Assembly (NCBI GenBank): GCA_964384675.1
Contig: CAYLNK010000147.1
Span: 1-14,689, forward strand
Source of the DNA: CAYLNK01 sp964384675
Lineage (GTDB): Bacteria > Acidobacteriota > Thermoanaerobaculia > UBA5066
Length of the DNA stretch: 14,689 bases
Direction of reading: 5' to 3'
A program made the position numbers and the translations under genes. Every line of letters starts with the position of its first letter. Positions within the stretch are counted from its first letter, which is position 1. The notes beneath the pieces were generated by a model that was given only the letters and a program-made list of their open reading frames with translations, was not told the origin of the DNA and did not search any database. This document shows positions 1 through 6,570 of this stretch, piece after piece.

Positions 1-593
1 CGTCCCGACCGGCGGCCGGCGGCCAGGACGCGGGCGCCCGCGGCACGCGCGAGGACCGTCCAGAGGAGTCCGATCGGCCCGGCCCCGTACACCAGGACGG
101 TCGAGCCCGCCTGGATCCCGGCTCGGGCGACCCCCCGCACGACCGACGCCAGCGGGTCGAGGAGCGCGGCCGCGGTGTCGGAGAGCGCGGGCGGCACGAG
201 CCGGAGGCCGCGGAGCACGACACGGGCCGGGACGCGCACGTAGTCGGCGAAGGCGCCCCACAACGGGCGATCGAACGCGGTCGGGCAGAGGTTCTCGCGC
301 CCCGCCTCGCACTCGACGCACAGCCCGCACGGACCCGTGGTGGTCGCGGTGACGCGGTCGCCGATCGCGAAGGTCGCCCCTTCGCCCACGCGCGCCACCA
401 CACCCGCCAGCTCGTGTCCGAGGACGACCGGGAACGGCACCTTCGGATGTCCGCGGCGGATCAGCTTGAGGTCCGTGCCGCAGGTGAGCGCGGCCGCCAC
501 CCTCACGACGACCTCCCCGATCGACGGCGTCGGGATCGGGATGTCGTCACGCAGGACGACGACCCCGGGCCGTTCGCAGAACAGGGCTCTCAT
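1..593 (-). CDS. Zinc-dependent medium-chain alcohol/polyol dehydrogenase, N-terminal part (3' end beyond window)
   Basis: The minus strand is open from an ATG at 593 to the window edge, giving 197 residues of a medium-chain dehydrogenase (MDR) family protein. Visible motifs are a catalytic-zinc Cys38 in TCGTD, the GHE motif at His60-Glu61, and four structural-zinc cysteines at 89, 92, 95 and 103 in the usual C-x2-C-x2-C-x7-C spacing. A Rossmann nucleotide-binding start, YGAGPIG, lies at about 169-175. The family uses NAD(P)H to oxidise or reduce alcohols, polyols or L-threonine in the cytoplasm; the substrate cannot be told from this part. It is divergent from the TIG-domain gene with only 35 bp between the two start codons. 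No Shine-Dalgarno site precedes the ATG, and a GTG lies directly before it in frame (596). The start is chosen because the protein begins in the usual family way just before the first beta strand. The C-terminal half is off the window. Confidence 0.9.
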   Translation of the reverse strand, partial: MRALFCERPGVVVLRDDIPIPTPSIGEVVVRVAAALTCGTDLKLIRRGHPKVPFPVVLGHELAGVVARVGEGATFAIGDRVTATTTGPCGLCVECEAGRENLCPTAFDRPLWGAFADYVRVPARVVLRGLRLVPPALSDTAAALLDPLASVVRGVARAGIQAGSTVLVYGAGPIGLLWTVLARAAGARVLAAGRRSG

Positions 594-602
594 CACGCCG
601 TG

Positions 603-611
603 AGGGTACCA
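603..611 (-). promoter_or_regulatory. Extended -10 box (TGGTACCCT) for the dehydrogenase gene
   Basis: On the minus strand TGG-TACCCT fits an extended -10 element (TGn-TAnnnT). It ends 9 nt before the ATG at 593, which predicts a transcript with a leader of only about 3 nt. No Shine-Dalgarno sequence is present. This is inferred from sequence alone. Confidence 0.4.
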
Positions 612-613
612 GC

Positions 614-619
614 TACACT
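614..619 (+). promoter_or_regulatory. -10-like box (TACACT, within GCTACACT) for the TIG-domain gene
   Basis: TACACT lies 9 nt before the ATG at 629, so the predicted 5' leader is about 3 nt and there is no Shine-Dalgarno site. It lies only 5 bp from the oppositely oriented -10-like box at 603-608. The -35 regions of the two promoters would therefore fall inside each other's gene. No convincing -35 is visible. Confidence 0.4.
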
Positions 620-628
620 CCGCGGTCG

Positions 629-1429
629 ATGCGCCGCTCGTTTCCCGCCGCCTTCGCCCTGCTCTTTGGCCTGCCCCTCGTCGCGCAGACCTCCGCGCCC
701 TCGAAGGCGTCGCCGAGCGAGAGAACGAAGCCTGCGTCCTCGAGAACGCCGAAGCCGGCAGCTCGGCGGGACGTCGCACCCCGGCCGGTCCGCACCGTGA
801 CCGTCACCCGCGTCGAGCCGGCCGACGTGGTGCCCGGCGACGAGGTGACCGTCACCGGCACCGGCTTCGACCAGGGCACCGTGCTCCTGCTGGGGACCGA
901 GTCCCCCCGCCTCCTCGAGCAGAGCGACACCAGGATCGTTTTCGAGGTCCCGGACGCGGACAAGCAGCGCCCGACCGCATGGTCAGCGCCGCTCTACCTC
1001 GTCACCCCCGGCCAGAAGGTCGTGAACAGCGCCGTGACGATGCAGGTGCTCCCGAGGTCCTCGCGCTCGACGCGGGGCGTCGCGACGTCCCTCGTCGAGC
1101 CGTTCGTGCTGATGACGGTGGTGCCCCTCGGCCGGGCCGAGGAGAAGCGGTGGCCGATCGCCCTCGACGACGCCAAGGGCGTCCGGATCACCGTGGAGTC
1201 TTCCTCGGGCGAGTGCGAGGTGACGCTGGAGCCGGAAGGCGCCGCCCCTCTCGTCCGGGCCACCCAGGGAGGCGTCCTGAAGATCGAGTACGACGTCCGG
1301 GCGATGAAGACCGCCGACGGGAAGCCTCCTCTACGCGCGACCCTGATCCTCGCCAACGACGCGGAGAAGCCAGTCCCGGTGCGCGTCGGCGTACAGAAGA
1401 TCGAGCGGAGGCCGATCAAGGCCCCCTAG
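629..1429 (+). CDS. Secreted protein with an IPT/TIG-like domain, function unknown
   Basis: This 266-residue protein starts with a Sec-type signal peptide: MRR, a hydrophobic stretch at about 7-19 and a likely cleavage near VAQ-TSA. There is no lipobox cysteine. A Ser/Pro/Lys/Arg-rich linker (about 22-55) follows, then an immunoglobulin-like IPT/TIG-type domain at about 59-140 (EPADVVPGDEVTVTGTGF and following strands). A second beta-rich segment covers about 155-258. It is probably exported to the periplasm or surface, where such domains serve binding or structure; no catalytic motif is seen. It is the only plus-strand gene found here. Its stop codon TAG (1427-1429) lies across the outer end of the mobile element that follows, so the element may have set or altered the original C-terminus. 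The specific function is not recognisable. Confidence 0.72.
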   Translation: MRRSFPAAFALLFGLPLVAQTSAPSKASPSERTKPASSRTPKPAARRDVAPRPVRTVTVTRVEPADVVPGDEVTVTGTGFDQGTVLLLGTESPRLLEQSDTRIVFEVPDADKQRPTAWSAPLYLVTPGQKVVNSAVTMQVLPRSSRSTRGVATSLVEPFVLMTVVPLGRAEEKRWPIALDDAKGVRITVESSSGECEVTLEPEGAAPLVRATQGGVLKIEYDVRAMKTADGKPPLRATLILANDAEKPVPVRVGVQKIERRPIKAP

Positions 1430-1445
1430 GAGCCTGTCCGAGTAA
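1428..1445 (+). repeat. Left terminal inverted repeat of the element
   Basis: The 18 bases AGGAGCCTGTCCGAGTAA match the reverse complement of 1883-1900 without a mismatch. The first two bases supply the last two bases of the TAG stop of the upstream gene. Confidence 0.9.
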
Positions 1446-1769
1446 TGGGCGGGGTCGCGCGCCAAGGTGCTTGGGTGCGAATCCGCGGCGCGCCTCCGAA
1501 GAGCTGAAGTTGGCTCTTCACCGAGGCCAGGGGCCACACAACCGGGAACATCGTGTGAAACGAGCGGGGGGCCTGGGGGGCGAGCAACGAGCAGCCCCCC
1601 AGACAGCCGCAACAAGGGAGTCGCACCCAACCACCTGGCGCCCTTCGGGTAGAGGGGGAACGCCGCGAGCGGCCTTCCCCTCGTCGCTCGCCTGCCGGCT
1701 CGCGGTGCGGGCGGCACGGGCCGATCTTCTGCGTTGTCGCTCCTCGATGATCGCTACGGCATCACCCCT

Positions 1770-1828
1770 TTTCTCCCAAGAACTGCCAGCAGAAGCAACG
1801 AACAACAGGCAGCAGTTCTTGGGAGAAA
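1770..1828. repeat. 17-bp inverted repeat with 25-nt loop inside the element
   Basis: TTTCTCCCAAGAACTGC at 1770-1786 is the exact reverse complement of 1812-1828. It could fold as a strong hairpin or cruciform and could impede transcription from either converging gene. No T-run follows the stem on either strand, so it is not a standard intrinsic terminator. Confidence 0.85.
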
Positions 1829-1882
1829 TCGTCGCGACGCCTTGAACCTCGGCCCGTGGCGCTCGGAACGCGGCTCCGCCGC

Positions 1883-1900
1883 TTACTCGGACAGGCTCCT
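1883..1900 (-). repeat. Right terminal inverted repeat of the element
   Basis: Exact reverse complement of 1428-1445. It ends 16 bp beyond the dxs stop codon, so dxs itself appears intact. Confidence 0.9.
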
Positions 1901-1916
1901 GGGAGCGCGGACCGGA

Positions 1917-3842
1917 TCAGCCGCGGGCGACGAGCGGAACGACGTTCCCCTTGCCGGCAACGTGGGTGCGGAACGAGGCGGTGAGCCCTTCCTCGTCGAG
2001 CCCCAGGTCGCGCCGCTGCTCGGCCTGGGTGGCGTGCGGCACGAAGCGGTCCGGGATCCCGATCCGCTTCACGTCGGCCGCGATCCCCAGCTCCTCGAGC
2101 GCCTCGAGCACGGCTGATCCGAAGCCGCCGGCGAGCTGGTTCTCCTCCACCGTGAGGACCTTCGTGCCGGGCTTCACGAACTGCCGGAGCAGCTCCACGT
2201 CGAGCGGCTTCAGCCACCGCGCGTTGACGACCGTCAGCGACGGCCCGCCTTCCACCGCGACCCGCTCGGCGGCCCGCAGGGCCGGCATCACCGGGTCGCC
2301 GATCGCGAAGACGACCCCGTCCTTGCCGACCCTCAGCACCTCGCCCTTCCCGATCGGAAGGACCTTCGGGGCCGCGTCCCGCGCCACGCCCTGGCCGTTG
2401 CCCCGCGGGTATCGGATCGCGGTCGGGTGCCCGGTGGTGAACGCCGTCGCCACCAGGTGCCGCAGCTCGTTCTCGTCCTTGGGGGCCGCCACCATCATGT
2501 TCGGGAAGACGCGCAGGTACGTCAGGTCGAAAACGCCGTGATGGGTCGGGCCGTCGGCCCCGACCACGCCGGCGCGGTCGAGGGCGAAGACGACCGGAAG
2601 GTCCATCAGGCAGACGTCGTGCATGATCTGGTCGTACGCCCGCTGGAGGAACGTGGAGTAGATCGCGCAGACCGGCCTCTGCCCCTGCGTGGCGAGGCCC
2701 GCGGCGAAGAGGACGGCGTGCTGCTCGCAGATCCCCACGTCGAAAGCCCGGTCGGGGAAGCGCTTGGCGAACTTGTCGATGCCGGTTCCCTCAGGCATGG
2801 CCGCGGTGATCCCGACGATCCGGGGGTCCTTCTCGGCCAGCTCGACGAGCGTGTCGGCGAAGACGGACGTGTAGCTCGGCGGCGCGGGCTTCTTGGGCAC
2901 CTCGCCCGTCTCCACCTTGAACGGCGCCGGGCCGTGCCAGAAGACCGGGTCGTTCTCGGCGAACTGGTAGCCCTTCCCCTTCACCGTCCGGGCGTGGATC
3001 AGGACCGGGCCGTCCACCGCCTTGGCCTCGCGAAGCGTCCGGATCAGCGTGGGGATGGAATGGCCGTCGATCGGACCGACGTAGCGGAAGCCGAGCTCCT
3101 CGAAGAGCGTGCCCGGCACCAGGACCTTCTTGAGGCCGTCCTCGAGGTGCTCGGCGAGCCCGGCCAGCTTCTCGCCGGCGGGCAGCTTCTTCAGGACGTG
3201 GGCGACGTCCTCGCGCACGCGGTTGTAGATCTGGCCGCGGGCGATCCGGAGGAGGTAGCCCGACATCGCGCCGACGTTCGGCGAGATCGACATGTCGTTG
3301 TCGTTCAGGATGACGATCAGCTTCTTCTTCAGGTAACCGGCCTGGTTCAGGCCTTCCATCGCCACGCCGCCGGTGAGGCCGCCGTCCCCGATGATGGCCA
3401 CCACGTGGTACGCCTCGCCCCGCTCGTCGCGCGCCGCCGCCATCCCGAGCGCCGCCGAGATCGAGGTCGAGGCGTGAGCCGCTCCGAAGACGTCGTACTC
3501 CGACTCCGAGCGGTTCGTGAAGCCGGAGATCCCGCCCTTCTGGCGAATCGAGGTGAGCTGAGCGCGCCGGCCCGTCAGAACCTTGTGGGGGTAGGTCTGG
3601 TGCCCGACGTCCCACACCAGGAGGTCGCGCGGTGTGTCGAACACGTAGTGGAGCGCGACCGTCAGCTCGACCGCGCCGAGCCCCGAGGCGAAGTGCCCGC
3701 CGGTGGTCGACACCGCGTCGATGACGAACGTGCGGAGCTCGTCGGAGAGGACCTGCAGCTCGGGCACGGTGAGGTTCCGGAGGTCGCGGGGCCAGCTGAT
3801 CCGGTCGAGGAGCGGGGTCTGCCGGAAGGTCTTCATCGTCAT
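1917..3842 (-). CDS. dxs: 1-deoxy-D-xylulose-5-phosphate synthase
   Basis: DXS joins pyruvate and glyceraldehyde 3-phosphate, with thiamine diphosphate (TPP), to make DXP. This is the first and flux-setting step of the MEP isoprenoid route, in the cytoplasm. The 641 residues cover the whole family (about 620-640). Seen are His50 in TTGGHFASGLG, WDVGHQTYPHK (77-87), the TPP/Mg motif GDGGLTGG (152-159) closed by Asn181 in LNDNDMSIS, Glu373 in GICEQHA, DRAG (422-425) and DGPTHHG (430-436). A C-terminal transketolase domain follows. The ATG at 3842 is preceded by GGAGAG at 6 nt; a second in-frame ATG lies 6 nt downstream. It lies 95 bp after ispA, another isoprenoid gene, and has its own plausible -10 box. 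It is the last gene of the run and converges on the mobile element. Confidence 0.97.
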   Translation of the reverse strand: MTMKTFRQTPLLDRISWPRDLRNLTVPELQVLSDELRTFVIDAVSTTGGHFASGLGAVELTVALHYVFDTPRDLLVWDVGHQTYPHKVLTGRRAQLTSIRQKGGISGFTNRSESEYDVFGAAHASTSISAALGMAAARDERGEAYHVVAIIGDGGLTGGVAMEGLNQAGYLKKKLIVILNDNDMSISPNVGAMSGYLLRIARGQIYNRVREDVAHVLKKLPAGEKLAGLAEHLEDGLKKVLVPGTLFEELGFRYVGPIDGHSIPTLIRTLREAKAVDGPVLIHARTVKGKGYQFAENDPVFWHGPAPFKVETGEVPKKPAPPSYTSVFADTLVELAEKDPRIVGITAAMPEGTGIDKFAKRFPDRAFDVGICEQHAVLFAAGLATQGQRPVCAIYSTFLQRAYDQIMHDVCLMDLPVVFALDRAGVVGADGPTHHGVFDLTYLRVFPNMMVAAPKDENELRHLVATAFTTGHPTAIRYPRGNGQGVARDAAPKVLPIGKGEVLRVGKDGVVFAIGDPVMPALRAAERVAVEGGPSLTVVNARWLKPLDVELLRQFVKPGTKVLTVEENQLAGGFGSAVLEALEELGIAADVKRIGIPDRFVPHATQAEQRRDLGLDEEGLTASFRTHVAGKGNVVPLVARG

Positions 3843-3848
3843 CGGGAT

Positions 3849-3854
3849 CTCTCC
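3849..3854 (-). promoter_or_regulatory. Ribosome-binding site of dxs (GGAGAG)
   Basis: GGAGAG on the minus strand lies 6 nt before the ATG at 3842 and supports that start over the in-frame ATG at 3836. Confidence 0.65.
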
Positions 3855-3863
3855 GAGGCGCGG

Positions 3864-3871
3864 ATATTAGC
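3864..3871 (-). promoter_or_regulatory. Likely -10 box (GCTAATAT) in front of dxs
   Basis: TAATAT, close to the -10 consensus, lies 21 nt before the dxs ATG in the 95-bp gap after ispA. Transcription would start about 14 nt before the ATG, leaving room for the GGAGAG site. No good -35 is seen at 16-18 nt. This suggests that dxs can be transcribed apart from ispA. Confidence 0.4.
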
Positions 3872-3937
3872 GGTTTGCCTTCGCTGGCCCGAGGCTAGCA
3901 CAAGTCACTTTGCGTCACAAAGCCAAGCTGGGAGAGG

Positions 3938-4867
3938 TCAACGGCTGCGACGCCCGGCGAAGCCCGCGAGGGCGCCGAGAAGGCCGCCCTCCCCTTCGAT
4001 GGCTGCCGCGCCCGCGAGCGCCGACCCGAGAGCCGCGTCCCGCTCACGGTACGCCCCCTCGAGACCGAAGACCGACGGATACGTCAGCTTCCCCTGCGCC
4101 GAGTCCTTTCCGGCGGTCTTCCCGAGCGTGCCGCTGTCGGCGGTGACGTCGAGGAGGTCGTCGGCGATCTGGAACAGGAGCCCGAGCGCCCGTCCGAACG
4201 AGGCGATCGACGCGCGCCGGGCCGCGTCGGCGCCGGCATGAAGCGCGCCCAGCTCGAGCGACACGGAGAGGAGCCGTCCCGTCTTCTTGGCGTGGACCTC
4301 GCGCAGCCGCCCGTCGGCCCCGTCGCCGAGATCGGCGGCGCGGCCGGTGTATTCGAGGTCGAGCGCCTGCCCCCCCGCCATCCCGTCCACGCCGATCGCG
4401 GAGGCCAGGAGCGCCACCGCCTCCGCGCGACGGCCGGCCGAGGCGTCGCCGCGGGGACGCGTCGCGAGGACCTCGAAGCCGAGGGTCTGGAGCGCGTCCC
4501 CCGCCAGCAGCGCCGTCGCCTCGCCGAAGACGACGTGGCACGTCGGCTTGCCGCGCCGGAGGGAGTCGTCGTCCATGCAAGGCAGGTCGTCGTGGATGAG
4601 CGAATACGTGTGGAGGAGCTCGAGCGACGCCGCAGCCTCCGCCAGCTCCTCGCGCGAGCCGCCGCTCCCGGGGCCCAGCACGTCGAACGCGGCCAGGAAC
4701 AGGATGGGACGCAGCCGCTTTCCCCCGGCCAGCGTGCTGTAGCGCATCGCCGAGACCAGGTCCATCGGAGCGCTCCCGGCTGGCGGGAGGACCCGTTCGA
4801 GAGCGGCGTCGACCTCGACGCGGCGCTCCTCGAGGTACGCCCCGAGGTCGAGCTCCGGAGCCGTCAT
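3938..4867 (-). CDS. ispA: Polyprenyl (farnesyl/geranyl) diphosphate synthase
   Basis: This short-chain trans-prenyltransferase condenses DMAPP or GPP with IPP to make geranyl or farnesyl diphosphate in the cytoplasm, feeding undecaprenyl and quinone synthesis. At 309 residues it has normal family length. Seen are the substrate-binding GGKRLRP (48-54), the first aspartate-rich motif DDLPCMD (93-99) followed by RRGKPTCH, GQALD (166-170), KKTGRL (194-199) and the second aspartate-rich motif DDLLD (236-240). The two extra residues between the aspartates of the first motif (DDxxxxD) are typical of bacterial FPP synthases. The ATG at 4867 lies 4 nt after the xseB stop, with GAGGAG about 12 nt upstream inside xseB, so translation is probably coupled. 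The xseB-ispA-dxs order is a common bacterial arrangement. Product chain length (C15, possibly C20) cannot be settled by eye. Confidence 0.93.
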   Translation of the reverse strand: MTAPELDLGAYLEERRVEVDAALERVLPPAGSAPMDLVSAMRYSTLAGGKRLRPILFLAAFDVLGPGSGGSREELAEAAASLELLHTYSLIHDDLPCMDDDSLRRGKPTCHVVFGEATALLAGDALQTLGFEVLATRPRGDASAGRRAEAVALLASAIGVDGMAGGQALDLEYTGRAADLGDGADGRLREVHAKKTGRLLSVSLELGALHAGADAARRASIASFGRALGLLFQIADDLLDVTADSGTLGKTAGKDSAQGKLTYPSVFGLEGAYRERDAALGSALAGAAAIEGEGGLLGALAGFAGRRSR

Positions 4868-4871
4868 GCCG

Positions 4872-5138
4872 TCACGGCTCCTCGTCGCCGGCCAGGTCGT
4901 CGTCCTCGCCGGCGTCCATGGGCTCGGTGAGGAAGCCGTCCGGCGTCTCTTTCAGGACGACCTCCACCCGCTTCTGGATCTCCTCGATCTTGCCGCGGCA
5001 GAGCCGGGAGAGGGCGATCCCCTCCTCGAAGAGCGCGAGCGACTTCTCGAGCCCCTTCTCGGGGTCCTCCAGCTCCGCGACGATCGCCTGGAGCCGCTCC
5101 AGCGCCTTCTCGAACGTGAGATTACGAGCCTGTGCCAC
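4872..5138 (-). CDS. xseB: Exodeoxyribonuclease VII small subunit
   Basis: XseB binds the coiled-coil region of XseA, and the two form exonuclease VII, which cuts single-stranded DNA from both ends into short oligonucleotides. From a GTG at 5138 the protein has 88 residues (E. coli about 80). It shows the family core FEKALERLQAIVAELED and the following helix KGLEKSLALFEEGIALSR, then an acidic tail (GEDDDLAGDEEP). The open frame extends upstream to 5195, but the GTG is preferred: it has GGAGG 7 nt upstream and gives the normal N-terminus. With this start the gene overlaps the xseA end by 17 nt, so the two subunits are probably made in coupled fashion. Confidence 0.9.
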   Translation of the reverse strand: MAQARNLTFEKALERLQAIVAELEDPEKGLEKSLALFEEGIALSRLCRGKIEEIQKRVEVVLKETPDGFLTEPMDAGEDDDLAGDEEP

Positions 5139-6570
5139 CGGTCCTCCTCCCCGGGCTCCCCGCCCGGACCTCGCGCACCTCGGCCGAGACCTCACCTTCC
5201 GAGAGAAGCACGCGGATCGCGTCCCCGACGGCGACGTCGCCGGCGCGGCGGAGCGGCCGGGTGCTCCCCTCCCGGTAGGTGACCGAGTAGCCCCGCGCGA
5301 GGACGCGCAGCGGGTCGATCGCGGACAGCTGGGCGGCGAGGCTCCCGAGCCCCTCGCCCGCCGCGCGCAGGATCGCCCGCATCCGGGTCGCCAGGGCTCG
5401 CTCGTCCCGGGCGAGCCCCTCGAGCACGTGCGGGAACGCCGCCCGCGACGGCCACCCTCGCAACCGCTCGTCGGCGGCCGCGAGCCGCGTGGCGTAGACG
5501 GAGGGGAGGTCGCGCACCGACGCCACCAGTGCCCGGCGCGAGGCCTCCGTCTCCTGGCGAGCCCGCGACACGCGCGAGGGGAAGCTCCCCAGCCCCGCCG
5601 ACCCGGCGAGAGCCATCAGCGCGGCGCGCGACGACGCGAGCTGAGACCGCATCTGGAAGAGGAGCCTGCGCTCGGAGACCGTCAGACGTCCCTCCAGCTC
5701 CTCGCGCCGAGCGACCACCAGCTCGGCGGCCTGCGACGGCGTGGCCGCCCGCACGTCCGCGGCGAGGTCGGTGAGGGTCACGTCCACCTCGTGCCCGACC
5801 GCCGAGACGGTGGGGATCGACGAGGCGGCCACCGCGCGCACGACCCGCTCGTCGTTGAACGCGGCGAGGTCCTCCTTGGAGCCGCCGCCCCGCGCCACGA
5901 TCAGCACGTCGGACGCGCCGGTGCGCGAGAAGGCCCGGATCCCCCGGGCGATCTCGACCGGCGCCCCTTCACCCTGTACGGCGACCGGGTAGATCGTGAC
6001 GTGGGCGTTCGGGAACCTCACCCTCAGGACCTTCAGGACGTCGCGCACCGCCGCCCCGTGCCGCGACGTCACCACGCCGATCCGCCGCGGGAGCGCGGGG
6101 AGCGGGCGCTTGCGGGAGAGGTCGAACAGCCCCTCCGCCGCGAGGCGGGCCTTGAGCTGCTCGAACGCGATCTGCAGCGCCCCCGCGCCGGCGGGCTCCA
6201 GCTCGGCCACCACGAACGAGAGCTTTCCGGAGCGGGGATAGACGTCGGGTCGCCCGCGCGCCAGGACCACGAGGCCCGGCTCGACGGCGAAGCGGAGGCG
6301 GGCGACGTCGTCGGCCCACATCATCGCGGGGAGGGACGCCTGAGCGTCCTTCAGCGTGAAGTAGGCGTGGCCCGACGACCACACCTTCCAGTCCCCCACC
6401 TCGCCACGGACCCAGGTGTCGGGGAGGGCCGCCCGGAACACCCCGTTGACCCGTGCGACGAACGCCGACACGGTGAGGGCGCGATCGGCCGGGCCACCGA
6501 ACAGCGGGCCGGGCTCCGCCGTACGTCCCTGCGCGGGCTGCGGTCGCCGGTACGGGGGGCGGGAGCTCAT
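5122..6570 (-). CDS. xseA: Exodeoxyribonuclease VII large subunit
   Basis: This is the catalytic subunit of exonuclease VII, a cytoplasmic enzyme that degrades single-stranded DNA. The 482 residues begin with a short proline-rich tail, then an OB-fold (about 32-125, with VRGEVGDWKVWSSGHAYFTLKD). The catalytic domain includes the conserved blocks RRIGVVTSRHGAAVRDVL (162-179), ARGGGSKEDLAAFND (226-240) and AVGHEVDVTLTDLAADVRA (257-275). A long alpha-helical, probably coiled-coil region follows, where XseB binds. The ATG at 6570 overlaps the stop of the ligase-like gene as ATGA. The frame is open upstream to 6984, but that stretch is antisense-like low-complexity and lies inside the neighbour. 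Both subunits occur in stoichiometric order in one operon. Confidence 0.95.
   Translation of the reverse strand: MSSRPPYRRPQPAQGRTAEPGPLFGGPADRALTVSAFVARVNGVFRAALPDTWVRGEVGDWKVWSSGHAYFTLKDAQASLPAMMWADDVARLRFAVEPGLVVLARGRPDVYPRSGKLSFVVAELEPAGAGALQIAFEQLKARLAAEGLFDLSRKRPLPALPRRIGVVTSRHGAAVRDVLKVLRVRFPNAHVTIYPVAVQGEGAPVEIARGIRAFSRTGASDVLIVARGGGSKEDLAAFNDERVVRAVAASSIPTVSAVGHEVDVTLTDLAADVRAATPSQAAELVVARREELEGRLTVSERRLLFQMRSQLASSRAALMALAGSAGLGSFPSRVSRARQETEASRRALVASVRDLPSVYATRLAAADERLRGWPSRAAFPHVLEGLARDERALATRMRAILRAAGEGLGSLAAQLSAIDPLRVLARGYSVTYREGSTRPLRRAGDVAVGDAIRVLLSEGEVSAEVREVRAGSPGRRTGGTGS
5142..5150 (-). promoter_or_regulatory. Ribosome-binding site of xseB (GGAGGAGGA)
   Basis: A strong purine-rich Shine-Dalgarno site lies within the last codons of xseA, just before a GTG at 5138. 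It decides for that start over the upstream ATG of the open frame (5195). Confidence 0.7.

Larger units (their letters stand above)
1428..1900. mobile_element. MITE-like non-autonomous insertion element, 473 bp
   Basis: The stretch is bounded by perfect 18-bp inverted repeats, AGGAGCCTGTCCGAGTAA at 1428-1445 and its exact reverse complement at 1883-1900; similarity continues weakly inward. There is no convincing transposase gene, so it would depend on an enzyme supplied from elsewhere. The end sequence resembles those of DDE transposons of the IS5/IS1182 type, but that family link is from memory and inference. If the ends are read as GAGCC...GGCTC, the flanks are CTAG on the left and CTGG on the right, a possible but imperfect 4-bp target duplication. 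The interior has several hairpins: 1498-1519, 1573-1602, 1655-1680 and 1770-1828, plus a near-perfect 19-nt inverted pair (1466-1484 with 1617-1635). It fills the whole 487-bp space between two convergent genes and is the only long gene-free stretch of its kind here. Confidence 0.75.

Noticed and set aside
1421..1435. CTAG/CTGG as a proven 4-bp target-site duplication of the element
   Set aside because: One of four bases differs and the exact element boundary is uncertain, so it is noted only as possible.
1518..1805. A 95-codon minus-strand frame inside the mobile element
   Set aside because: It has no recognisable transposase or other domain, no good ribosome-binding site, and crosses several inverted repeats. 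It is most likely chance coding in GC-rich DNA, though conservation across element copies would change that.
2427..4241. A 604-codon open frame on the plus strand opposite dxs and ispA
   Set aside because: It is the antisense of well-supported dxs and ispA, has the Arg/Gly/Asp/Val-rich composition of GC-rich shadow frames and shows no domain.
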